From Flavobacteriaceae bacterium (GTDB taxonomy: Bacteria; Bacteroidota; Bacteroidia; Flavobacteriales; Flavobacteriaceae): DNA of 64,000 bases. Both the position numbers and the translations under genes were made by a program. Every line of letters starts with the position of its first letter. Position 1 is the first letter of the stretch. Location: assembly GCA_028284005.1 (NCBI GenBank), contig JANQSO010000008.1, positions 62,001 to 126,000 of the forward strand. The letters run 5' to 3'. Below, in pieces: positions 18,239 through 26,564 of this stretch. The notes beneath the pieces are model-generated. The model did no database searches and was not told where the DNA came from. It saw only the letters and a list, made by a program, of their open reading frames with translations.

Positions 18239-18414
18239 GGTGGTGTTTAGATCAAAAAAGATGATAAAAATCATATAAAGAAAAATTCTTTTTATTCTTA
18301 AATCGTTAAAATTAACCTAAGTGACCCTTTTATTTTAATCTTTAGTTCTAAAAACGGTGGAAGCGCTACGACAAAGGAACTATTTAACCAAAACAGTTCT
18401 CATTTAATTCATTT

Positions 18415-21057
18415 TTATAATACAAATCGGTACGTCATTTTTAACAAAAAGATGTTTTCAGGTTTTTGATCCAAAATCCCTGTTTTTAATCCTCTGAATA
18501 AATGAGCAGATGGATCTGTTGAACTCGTTACTCCTTGTGACCACACTAAAAATATCTCGGATCCAGGGATATATTCCCAACGTATCACCAAATTAGAACG
18601 AAACTGTACGAAAGAAAAATTGGGATCACCTATTTCATAGTCCGTTTTTCCATCAATATCTTCATCAACTAGATATGTTTCATTGGTTTGATCGTAAGAA
18701 ATTTGATTGTTGTCTAATAATTGAAAACGATCATTAAAACGTTCTGCTATAGGATTTGTGATGTACTTAAAGTCTGTATATTTTCCCCGGGAAATAAATG
18801 GTTGTCCATAATACTGTATAGTAAGATTGGGGTTGATAGTATAATTAACCCTAACAGATGTACTTAAAGTTTGCTGGTCTATAGTTGCATTAATATACCT
18901 TGTTTGGTCAACCTCTTCTATATTTTCTACAAACTGTAGTTTATCATCGTTTTTTGAAAATTCAGGCCTTAAGGATATACTTAAAGCATCTAATGGCTTA
19001 TATGTAACGCCAAGCTCAATTGAAAATGAACTGGATGCTGCATCTTTATAAAAAGATGCAAAGGGATCAAATCGTACTTGTTTCCTGTCATCTGTATTAA
19101 GCCAAAAATGGCCTCCTAAACCACTGGAATATTTTAATCGCGGACCTCCTCTTAATGCAGAATTTGAAAACTGCATGGCTGTTATATTCACTCCACCTCC
19201 GGCCCACCAATTATTTTTAAACTGCATATTCGTATTTACATTCCATTGTAATGAATTATGATTTCCTTCAAAATCCCAAACACTCCAATGGTTGTAATTG
19301 AAGTTTAGGCTTCTAAATATTCCAAAAGGCTTTAAGAACCTGTATCCCATCCAAAAATTATGTCGTATGTCATCGGCTTTTCGTTGAAATCCAAGGTCAT
19401 TGAATTCCAATTCGGGAGATCGCCATGAAAAACCACCTTCAAACCTAAACTTATTTCCCGACTTACCTAACTGTGCATTACCTCCGGTTCCGGTTAGTGA
19501 TGTCCTTGTTTCATCTACTTCAACATGACTGGCGTCTACTCTGTTGAACAGATGGCGAATAGAGTTTTGAGTGTCAGTTATTGCTTCTTCACTCCCATTG
19601 ACGGTGCTCAAAACCATATCTCCTAATACATACCACGACCTATTTTTCCATTGATGTTTAAAATCCAATCCTCCTACATAGGCTGATTTATGTAGAAAAT
19701 CCAAATTATCTTCTAATTTCCTATTGGTTGCTGTAAAAACACCTCCAATAAATGTATTGCTATTATTAAAATCCTTTTGAAGCCGACCCACAAAGTAGTT
19801 GGTAAGTGGTTCTACCAATTCTTTTGTCCTTTGTCCATTGTCATCAATCTCTGCGTATTCTTTATCAGTAACACTCTCTAATACACCTATGGACCAACCA
19901 TCTTTGGTTTTGCCGCTAAATTTTGCAGCACCTAGTATGGTTGTGTTTTGCGGTTGATCTACAAAGGCGTCATCAGACGTATCCGGATATCCTTGAGGGC
20001 TTCTTCCTATTCGTCTTGAATAAAATATGTTATCAAATCCAAAGGTATTTCCGGAAATAGATGGAGAAAGGCGGTAGTTGAAAATATTCTTGTTCTCAAC
20101 AAAAAAGGGCCGTTGTTCTCTAAAGAAAATTTGGAAGCCGTCCAGTTGTATAGATGCAGGGTCTGCTTCTACCTGGCCAAAATCCGGATTCACTGTGAAA
20201 TCTAATGTAAGATCATTGGTAATCCCAATTTTAGCATCCAGGCCTCCATTCAATTTAAAATCACTTCCATCTCTAAAAGGGTTTCCTTCTTCAGATGGAT
20301 AAGTTTCTAACTGTGTAACGGTAAATGGCTGTATTTCTATCTGTTTTTGTGGTTTTAATCCTTTTAACCCGTGCAATTCACCATATTCACTCACCCAACC
20401 GGGAACCTCATTAGGTTTACGCTGCCATAAAGAACGCTCTTGTTTTCTAAAAAAGCGTCGCTGTACCTGAAGCCCCCAAACCTGATCATCATTATCATTA
20501 AATCGCAGCTGACTTAAAGGTATCTTCATTTCACAGATCCATCCTTCGGTATCTATACTCGCTTTTGTTGTCCAAATAGGATTCCAGCTACTGTCTTCAT
20601 TGTTTCCATTCTCCGACCCAAAATAATCTGATTTAACCCCTACCGCCGAAGTTATAAAAGAAAACGTAGTTCGCAGATCATGATAACTGTCCAAACTAAC
20701 TTCTACCCAATCACCATCATAGGAGTCGCGCCTTCCCATGCGTTTAACAATACTATCCGGGGACTTGTCATAGGCTCTAATTCCTATATATAAATGCTTG
20801 GCATCATAAACAATTTTAAACTTGGTTTGCTCACTTGGGGGCGTATTTTCATCCGGTCTACGCTCTATAAAATCTACTCCCCATTCTACAATTTCCCATG
20901 CCGCATCATCAAGCTTGCCATCAATTATCGGGGCGTCTATATTCTCTATGGATTTGGTTGTATATATTTTTTTTGGAACTGAAACTGGCTCTTGGGCATT
21001 TGCGGAACTAAAAGTTAAAAATAATACTATGGGTAAGTAAATAAATAGAGGTTTCAT
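18415..21057 (-). CDS. DUF5916 outer-membrane protein with CBM9-like N-terminus
   Basis: An 880-residue exported protein. A signal peptide (residues 1-21) is followed by a carbohydrate-binding-family-9-like domain (about 30-235) with DGKLDDAAWEIVEW, FKIVYDAKHLYIGIRAYD and DWVEVSLDSYHD. The DUF5916 region follows, with LDAKIGITNDLTLDFTVNPDFGQVEADP and EQRPFFVENKNIF, and then barrel strands ending KMTYRFVL. The family is common in marine Bacteroidota. Its function is not established; polysaccharide binding or uptake has been suggested from the CBM9-like fold. The gene stands alone, with glmM 362 bases upstream on the same strand. Confidence 0.88.
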   Translation of the reverse strand: MKPLFIYLPIVLFLTFSSANAQEPVSVPKKIYTTKSIENIDAPIIDGKLDDAAWEIVEWGVDFIERRPDENTPPSEQTKFKIVYDAKHLYIGIRAYDKSPDSIVKRMGRRDSYDGDWVEVSLDSYHDLRTTFSFITSAVGVKSDYFGSENGNNEDSSWNPIWTTKASIDTEGWICEMKIPLSQLRFNDNDDQVWGLQVQRRFFRKQERSLWQRKPNEVPGWVSEYGELHGLKGLKPQKQIEIQPFTVTQLETYPSEEGNPFRDGSDFKLNGGLDAKIGITNDLTLDFTVNPDFGQVEADPASIQLDGFQIFFREQRPFFVENKNIFNYRLSPSISGNTFGFDNIFYSRRIGRSPQGYPDTSDDAFVDQPQNTTILGAAKFSGKTKDGWSIGVLESVTDKEYAEIDDNGQRTKELVEPLTNYFVGRLQKDFNNSNTFIGGVFTATNRKLEDNLDFLHKSAYVGGLDFKHQWKNRSWYVLGDMVLSTVNGSEEAITDTQNSIRHLFNRVDASHVEVDETRTSLTGTGGNAQLGKSGNKFRFEGGFSWRSPELEFNDLGFQRKADDIRHNFWMGYRFLKPFGIFRSLNFNYNHWSVWDFEGNHNSLQWNVNTNMQFKNNWWAGGGVNITAMQFSNSALRGGPRLKYSSGLGGHFWLNTDDRKQVRFDPFASFYKDAASSSFSIELGVTYKPLDALSISLRPEFSKNDDKLQFVENIEEVDQTRYINATIDQQTLSTSVRVNYTINPNLTIQYYGQPFISRGKYTDFKYITNPIAERFNDRFQLLDNNQISYDQTNETYLVDEDIDGKTDYEIGDPNFSFVQFRSNLVIRWEYIPGSEIFLVWSQGVTSSTDPSAHLFRGLKTGILDQKPENIFLLKMTYRFVL

Positions 21058-21419
21058 ATGGATTGATTAGAAGTGATTCATGAGATATATTAGGAAACTT
21101 CTTGGCCGCCAAATATTTCAAAAAACTCACTTATTTTTGATTGATTGTTTTTTTAAAGACCCTACGTTTTACAAATTGTTACACATTGAGTTTTATAAAA
21201 TATCTTATAAAAAATAAAACCCTATCTGCCACATCTCTTGATACAGCTCCTAGATCGGGTTTTTAATTCAATACATTTCCACTACCGGTAAGGCCGGTAT
21301 CATATACGTTTTGTTTTAAGTCAAAAGGGTGGTAGTCAGATTCTTTAAAAAACAAGCAAAAGAGCTTGAATATCACAAAAAAATGATACAACTCAATTTT
21401 TAATGACAAGTAAGTTTTC
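21058..21419. other. Intergenic region between glmM and the DUF5916 gene
   Basis: This 362-base AT-rich gap holds no convincing gene. It contains a long hairpin read as the glmM terminator (21206-21263) and a short hairpin (TACCGG/CCGGTA, 21283-21299). No tRNA-like T-loop and no clear promoter box for the downstream minus-strand gene were found. Confidence 0.6.
21206..21263 (-). terminator. Probable glmM terminator
   Basis: Arms 21252-21263 and 21216-21227 pair over 12 positions with one mismatch (AAAACCC at the base) around a 24-base loop. On the minus strand this is followed by a T-rich run (ATTTTTTATAAG). The long loop lowers confidence. Confidence 0.45.
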
Positions 21420-22805
21420 TTAATCTAAAAAAGCTCCTATCTCACTAATAAATCGGTCTGCTAATGCGTCAGCTTCAGTTTGTGATTTCGCTTCGGTATA
21501 AATTCGTATGATCGGCTCGGTATTGGATTTACGCAGATGTACCCAATTTTCAGCAAAATCGATCTTCACGCCGTCTATAGTAGTAATTTCTTCTGAAGCA
21601 TAGGTCGTTGAGATCGTTTTCAGAATAGCATCAACATCCAATTGCGGTGTTAACTGGATCTTCTTTTTACTCATATAATATGAAGGATATTGCTTTCGAA
21701 GCTCACTTACCGGTAGATTTACCTCGGTCAAATGGCTTAAAAACAAAGCGATTCCCACCAGGCTGTCACGCCCATAGTGTAGTTCAGGGTAAATAATCCC
21801 TCCGTTCCCTTCACCTCCAATAACAGCATTGGTATCTTTCATTTTCTCTACCACATTTACTTCCCCTACCGCACTCGCAGTATATGATGCTCCGTGTCTT
21901 TGTGTTACATCACGTAAGGCCCTGGAAGATGACATATTGGAAACCGTGTTTCCCGGGGTATGTTTTAAAATGTAATCTGCTACTGCAACTAGTGTATATT
22001 CTTCACCAAACATCTCCCCTTTCTCATCCACAAATGCCAGTCGGTCCACGTCCGGGTCGACGACAATTCCAAAATCAGCGCCTTCCTCGACTACCTTAGC
22101 CATCAGATCTGTTAGATGCTCCTTTAAAGGTTCCGGATTATGTGGAAAATGGCCGTTAGGTTCACAAAACAGTTTTACAGGATGTACTCCTAAAGCTTCC
22201 AGTAAAAGAGGTACTGCAATACCTCCGGTAGAATTTACACCATCAACAACCACTTTTAACTTTGCTTTCTTTATAGCTTCCACATTTACCAGCGGGAGTT
22301 CCAGTATCTCGTCAATATGCATATCGATATAGGCTTCATTTACCGTTATTTTTCCCAAAGCGTCTACTTCGTTGAAGTTGATCTCGCCGGTTTCGGCCAT
22401 ATCGAGTATTTGTTGCCCTGCTTGTGCATTTAAAAATTCGCCTTTATTATTGAGTAACTTCAGAGCGTTCCATTGCTTTGGATTGTGACTGGCTGTTAAA
22501 ATGATCCCGCCGTCTGCATGCTCCAGGGCTACAGCAACCTCCACTGTAGGAGTAGTTGACAGTCCCACGTCTATTACATGAATTCCCATTCCCACCAAAG
22601 TATTCATTACCAATTGTTGTATCATTTCACCGGAGATTCTTGCATCTCTCCCTATCACAACACGATACGTTTCTTTATCCCTTTGCTTCTTTACCCAACT
22701 GCCGTAAGCAGCCGCGTATTTTACCGCATCGATTGGAGTTAAATTATCGCCTTGTGTTCCGCCAATGGTTCCCCGTATTCCCGAAATGGATTTAATTAAT
22801 GTCAT
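21420..22805 (-). CDS. glmM: Phosphoglucosamine mutase (alpha-D-phosphohexomutase)
   Basis: A 461-residue phosphohexomutase. The catalytic phosphoserine loop is TASHNPKQWNALK (Ser106), the metal loop is DPDVDRLAFVDEKG, the sugar-specificity loop is GGEGNGGIIYPELHYGRDS, and the C-terminal phosphate-binding region is RKSNTEPIIRIYTEA. In Bacteroidota, members with GGEGNGG are assigned as GlmM, converting glucosamine 6-phosphate to glucosamine 1-phosphate for peptidoglycan and LPS. Phosphomannomutase activity cannot be ruled out from sequence. The gene is monocistronic on the minus strand and diverges from acpH. Confidence 0.85.
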   Translation of the reverse strand: MTLIKSISGIRGTIGGTQGDNLTPIDAVKYAAAYGSWVKKQRDKETYRVVIGRDARISGEMIQQLVMNTLVGMGIHVIDVGLSTTPTVEVAVALEHADGGIILTASHNPKQWNALKLLNNKGEFLNAQAGQQILDMAETGEINFNEVDALGKITVNEAYIDMHIDEILELPLVNVEAIKKAKLKVVVDGVNSTGGIAVPLLLEALGVHPVKLFCEPNGHFPHNPEPLKEHLTDLMAKVVEEGADFGIVVDPDVDRLAFVDEKGEMFGEEYTLVAVADYILKHTPGNTVSNMSSSRALRDVTQRHGASYTASAVGEVNVVEKMKDTNAVIGGEGNGGIIYPELHYGRDSLVGIALFLSHLTEVNLPVSELRKQYPSYYMSKKKIQLTPQLDVDAILKTISTTYASEEITTIDGVKIDFAENWVHLRKSNTEPIIRIYTEAKSQTEADALADRFISEIGAFLD

Positions 22806-22821
22806 TATCTCAATTTTTCAG

Positions 22822-22829
22822 CAAAGATA
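22822..22829 (-). promoter_or_regulatory. -7 box TATCTTTG for glmM
   Basis: Minus-strand TATCTTTG lies 16 bases before the glmM ATG and matches TAnnTTTG. The expected leader is about 10 bases. Confidence 0.5.
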
Positions 22830-22877
22830 CTTTTTTAAAAACACAATTCTTTGACACTATTTTGTAAATTGTACCGT

Positions 22878-23462
22878 ATGAATTTTCTCGCACATATTTA
22901 TCTTTCCGGAGATGATGAAGGAATTACCATTGGTAATTTTATTGCAGACGGAATTAAAGGGAAACGATATCTAAAATACCCTCAACAAATAAAAAAAGGA
23001 ATACTCCTGCATCGTGCCATAGACAGTTTCACAGACCAGCATCCTACCGTTAAACAAAGTACAGCAAGACTTCATGAAAACTATGGACATTATAGTGGTG
23101 TGATCGTGGATATTTTATACGATCATTTTCTGGCAAAAAACTGGAGTGAATATCATCCCCAGCCCCTGGCCGAATATGTGGAAGAATTTTATGAACTGCT
23201 TAGAAACAATTTTCAAATATTACCCGCTCGTATTCAACGAATGATGCCCTATATGATAGCAGATAACTGGCTGTTGAGCTATGCTACCGTACCCGGAATA
23301 AGTAAGATCTTAGCACAAATGAACGTAAGGACCAAGCGTGTTTCCAAAATGAATTTTGCCGTGATCGAATTGGAGCAATATTATGACGAATTTGAAACAG
23401 AATTTACTTCCTTTTTTAAAGATTTAATTGATTATTCTTCAAAAAGATTAAAAGAACTATGA
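22878..23462 (+). CDS. acpH: Acyl carrier protein phosphodiesterase family protein
   Basis: A 194-residue protein of the ACP phosphodiesterase family, an HD-like fold that removes the 4'-phosphopantetheine group from holo-ACP. It opens MNFLAHIYLSGDDEG and contains GNFIADGIKG, LHRAIDSFTDQHP and VDILYDHFLAKNW, the conserved His/Asp segments of the family. The ATG at 22878 is chosen over one 27 bases upstream because the family begins MNFLAH. The stop overlaps the ATG of ggt in ATGA, so the two genes are coupled, though no metabolic link between them is obvious. Confidence 0.88.
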   Translation: MNFLAHIYLSGDDEGITIGNFIADGIKGKRYLKYPQQIKKGILLHRAIDSFTDQHPTVKQSTARLHENYGHYSGVIVDILYDHFLAKNWSEYHPQPLAEYVEEFYELLRNNFQILPARIQRMMPYMIADNWLLSYATVPGISKILAQMNVRTKRVSKMNFAVIELEQYYDEFETEFTSFFKDLIDYSSKRLKEL

Positions 23463-25162
23463 GACTATTTCAGTACTTTTTTATTGCATTACTGCTTGTT
23501 TCCTGTAAAAAGGATATTAAGCAGACAAGCATCGAAATACAGCCTAAACAACCGGTCATAGCCGAAAAAGCAATGGTTGTTTCCGCTAGAGAAGAAGCGT
23601 CAGGGATAGGTATTGAAATTTTAAGGAAAGGAGGTAATGCTTTTGATGCTGCTATTGCTACCGAAATGGCACTGGCAGTCACATATCCGTATGCAGGTAA
23701 CCTGGGAGGTGGCGGTTTTATGGTGTATCGTACACAATACGGAGAACTGGGAGCCTTCAATTATAGAGAAAAAGCTCCTATTGCTGCTTCAAAGGATATG
23801 TACCTGGATGAAAACGGTGTATACCTTTCTGAAAAAAGTAAGGTAGGAAGCCTTGCCGTTGGAGTTCCGGGTTCTATTGCAGGAATCTTTGCGGTACATG
23901 AAAAGTTAGGGTCTTTACCTATGGAAGAAATTTTAAAACCGGTGATACAATTAGCATATAGAGGCTTTGCCGTGACAGAAAAACAAGCAGAACGATTTTC
24001 TCATTACAGGGCAGTTTTTGAAGAAGTGAATCAGGAGGCTTCTCTTTTTACTAAAGTATATAAAGCAGGAGATACGATCAAAAATACAGCATTAGGCGCT
24101 ACTCTAAGCCAAATCTCAAAAAATGGCAGAGCCGAATTTTACCGTGGTGAGACCGGTAAAAAACTGGTTGCATATATGAGATCTAAAGGTGGGATCATTA
24201 CAATGGAAGACCTCAACGCCTACGAAGCCCAATGGCAGGAACCTATAGTATTTAAATACAAGGATCTAAGAGTGATCTCTATGTCTCCCCCGTCCAGCGG
24301 CGGTGTATGTTTGGCCCAGATATTAAAAATGCTGGAACCGTTTCCGTTATCGGAATACGGCCATAACACGGCAAAATCTATCCAGGTTATTGCAGAAGCG
24401 GAGCGCCGTGCCTATGCGGACCGAAGCTATTACCTGGGTGATCCGGATTTTGTAGATAACCCCATCGATTCACTATTGGACGAAGCTTATTTGAAAGACA
24501 GAATGGAAACTTTTTCGTTTGAGTCCGCAACTCCTTCAGAAACAATTAGCTATGGAAATATTATAGGTTACGAAAGCCCCGAAACCACACATTACTCTAT
24601 TGTAGACCAATTTGGGAATGCGGTTTCTGTTACCACTACGCTCAATTCCGGTTACGGATCAAAATTATATTCTAAAGAACTGGGATTCTTTTTAAACAAC
24701 GAAATGGACGATTTCAGCGCCAAACCCGGAGAACCAAATATTTATGGCCTGGTAGGTGGCGAAAGCAATGCGATCGCTCCACAAAAAAGGATGCTAAGTT
24801 CCATGACCCCTACTATTGTAGAAAAAAATGGCAAGCTATGGATGGTCGTAGGAACTCCCGGAGGGGCAACTATTATAACCTCTGTATTGCAAACGATCCT
24901 CAATGTATACGAATTTGACATGAACATGCAGGAAGCGGTAGATGCCCCGCGTTTTCATCATCAATGGCTTCCGGACGCTATTAGATACGAACTGGATATG
25001 TTCCCAAAGGAACTCATAAGGGAACTTGAGCAAAAAGGGTATCCCAATAACACCGAAACAGACCCGATAATCGGTAAAGTTGATGCAATTCTAGTACTGC
25101 CAGATTCAAAATTGGAAGGGGGAGCCGACCGGAGAGGAGATGATACTGCAGTAGGATTTTAA
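23459..25162 (+). CDS. ggt: Gamma-glutamyltransferase, lipoprotein form
   Basis: A 567-residue gamma-glutamyltranspeptidase that cleaves glutathione and other gamma-glutamyl compounds. The N-terminus is a lipoprotein signal (LLLVSC, Cys16), placing it in the periplasm. The large-subunit part includes GGNAFDAAIATEMALAV and GNLGGGGFMVYR. Self-cleavage should occur before Thr376 in TTHYSIVD, the nucleophile of the small subunit. The later GGSSM-type region is LSSMTPT and GTPGGATI. Length is normal. It overlaps acpH by 4 bases (ATGA). About 290 bases separate it from the next gene. Confidence 0.94.
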   Translation: MRLFQYFFIALLLVSCKKDIKQTSIEIQPKQPVIAEKAMVVSAREEASGIGIEILRKGGNAFDAAIATEMALAVTYPYAGNLGGGGFMVYRTQYGELGAFNYREKAPIAASKDMYLDENGVYLSEKSKVGSLAVGVPGSIAGIFAVHEKLGSLPMEEILKPVIQLAYRGFAVTEKQAERFSHYRAVFEEVNQEASLFTKVYKAGDTIKNTALGATLSQISKNGRAEFYRGETGKKLVAYMRSKGGIITMEDLNAYEAQWQEPIVFKYKDLRVISMSPPSSGGVCLAQILKMLEPFPLSEYGHNTAKSIQVIAEAERRAYADRSYYLGDPDFVDNPIDSLLDEAYLKDRMETFSFESATPSETISYGNIIGYESPETTHYSIVDQFGNAVSVTTTLNSGYGSKLYSKELGFFLNNEMDDFSAKPGEPNIYGLVGGESNAIAPQKRMLSSMTPTIVEKNGKLWMVVGTPGGATIITSVLQTILNVYEFDMNMQEAVDAPRFHHQWLPDAIRYELDMFPKELIRELEQKGYPNNTETDPIIGKVDAILVLPDSKLEGGADRRGDDTAVGF

Positions 25163-25376
25163 CAGCCAAAGTAGAATTTTGAGTAGTTTGTCCGACAACT
25201 TTAACCTTATATCGAAATGTAGGTATTTTACTACAAAATGACGTTAAAAACGTTAAATTTGAAGATAATAACTATAAAACGTAGGAATTATCACATAAAA
25301 ATACATAATTGTTTCGCATAATTGGGGCTGAAAATTCACATTATGTTTGAATAAAGTTATCCAGGTGAAGTAAATT

Positions 25377-25384
25377 TATCTTTG
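25377..25384 (+). promoter_or_regulatory. -7 box TATCTTTG ahead of the four-helix membrane protein
   Basis: TATCTTTG matches TAnnTTTG, 68 bases before the ATG at 25453. The intergenic region 25163-25452 otherwise holds only a short direct repeat (ACGTTAAA twice, near 25230-25260) and no gene. Confidence 0.4.
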
Positions 25385-25452
25385 CAGGAAGTACCTCGTT
25401 TTCTTTTCAGAAAAACAATTATCAATCATCTATTTTTTTGTGATTATTGATC

Positions 25453-26466
25453 ATGAGAAGTAAATCTTTCTTTAAGGATTTGTTTGCCCTCATCCCATTG
25501 CTCTTTAGTGGGCTTCTCTGTATTGCACTAATATTTCTTCTTAGGCAAAAGGTAACTACCACTCCTAATTTTACCGAAACGCTTGTAAACCTTACTACAA
25601 TCTTTATAGCTATTAGCGGCTTTTTAAGTGCCATTATCATGATTTTTTTAGCTATTTCTGCGGTAAATATGAAAAAAAGCCGTGCAATGGCCATTGACAA
25701 CCTTGGTAAGGTCACACAAAAAATGCATCATTTCAGGTCTATAGTAGAACTACTCTTTCGTTCGAAAATATGGCTTCCCGGACTACGCGAATATATTGAT
25801 GATGAATTTGCAGGGCTCACTTTTTTTGAGGTAAAGGAATTTTATAAAGGAAAGTCTAAAATTGCGATTGAATTTCTTCAGGAAAACCACAATTATGCAG
25901 ATACCGAAAATTTGTACCTGGAATTGAAATCGCTGCTCATGACAAGCCCAAAGGATAAAAGTATTCCTGAGAATATCAGTTATCCAAAAATGTACAATAA
26001 AGGTATTGTGGAAAAATGGTTAGAGCACAAATGTGGATCTGGGCTATGGTATTATTTTGGTTACAAATTCGCGATCTATAAAGAGGCGCTGGATCTGGGA
26101 GCTGTTTTTGAAAGGCATCAGGATAAGATCATGACCCTTGCAAATACAATTGACAGCGAGGCGTTTGAAGATTCATCGTTCAATGAAGTGTTTCTCTCGA
26201 AGCTAGGAGAATACATGACCAAGGAAGTTCTTCCAAAATTATATCAGTTTCAAGATAAATCCGGTAAGAATATGCCAGCCATTATGCGCTATTTGTATAG
26301 CATCTTTTTACTCCTAACTCTCTTTGGAGTGCTGTTGCCTCTATGCTATCTGCTGTTCAGCCTTCCAATAATAACACTGATCATTAGTTTCGGATTTGTT
26401 GTCAGTGTCATTTTCTTTATAAGTATTAGTTTCTACCCGTTTCTATCCAGAGAAATAAATAGTTAG
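25453..26466 (+). CDS. Four-helix membrane protein of unknown function
   Basis: A 337-residue protein that was not recognised. Two hydrophobic helices lie at about residues 11-32 and 45-70, and two more near the C-terminus (about 280-305 and 308-330). Between them is a 200-residue soluble domain rich in charged and aromatic residues (FEVKEFYKGKSKIAIEFLQENHNY, KCGSGLWYYFGYKFAIYKEALDLG). The layout of N-terminal hairpin, cytoplasmic domain and C-terminal hairpin resembles some signalling or phage-defence membrane proteins, but no motif supports a name. An upstream TTG in frame is less likely than the ATG at 25453. A TATCTTTG box lies at 25377-25384. Confidence 0.65.
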   Translation: MRSKSFFKDLFALIPLLFSGLLCIALIFLLRQKVTTTPNFTETLVNLTTIFIAISGFLSAIIMIFLAISAVNMKKSRAMAIDNLGKVTQKMHHFRSIVELLFRSKIWLPGLREYIDDEFAGLTFFEVKEFYKGKSKIAIEFLQENHNYADTENLYLELKSLLMTSPKDKSIPENISYPKMYNKGIVEKWLEHKCGSGLWYYFGYKFAIYKEALDLGAVFERHQDKIMTLANTIDSEAFEDSSFNEVFLSKLGEYMTKEVLPKLYQFQDKSGKNMPAIMRYLYSIFLLLTLFGVLLPLCYLLFSLPIITLIISFGFVVSVIFFISISFYPFLSREINS

Positions 26467-26550
26467 AGGGTTAATTTCATTTATTTTTATTTTGTTCAAA
26501 AATTAACAACTTCGCACACACTTACCTTATAAATTTTCAATACAATTAAG

Positions 26551-26558
26551 TACCTTTG
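26551..26558 (+). promoter_or_regulatory. -7 box TACCTTTG immediately before uvrA
   Basis: TACCTTTG ends only 6 bases before the uvrA ATG at 26565. Transcription would start at or next to the start codon, giving a leaderless mRNA. The apparent upstream TTG start codon is part of this box. Confidence 0.55.
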
Positions 26559-26564
26559 CAAATT

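Noticed and set aside
26556..26564. TTG start codon three codons upstream of uvrA
   Set aside because: The TTG lies inside a perfect TACCTTTG promoter box; the ATG at 26565 is the better start.
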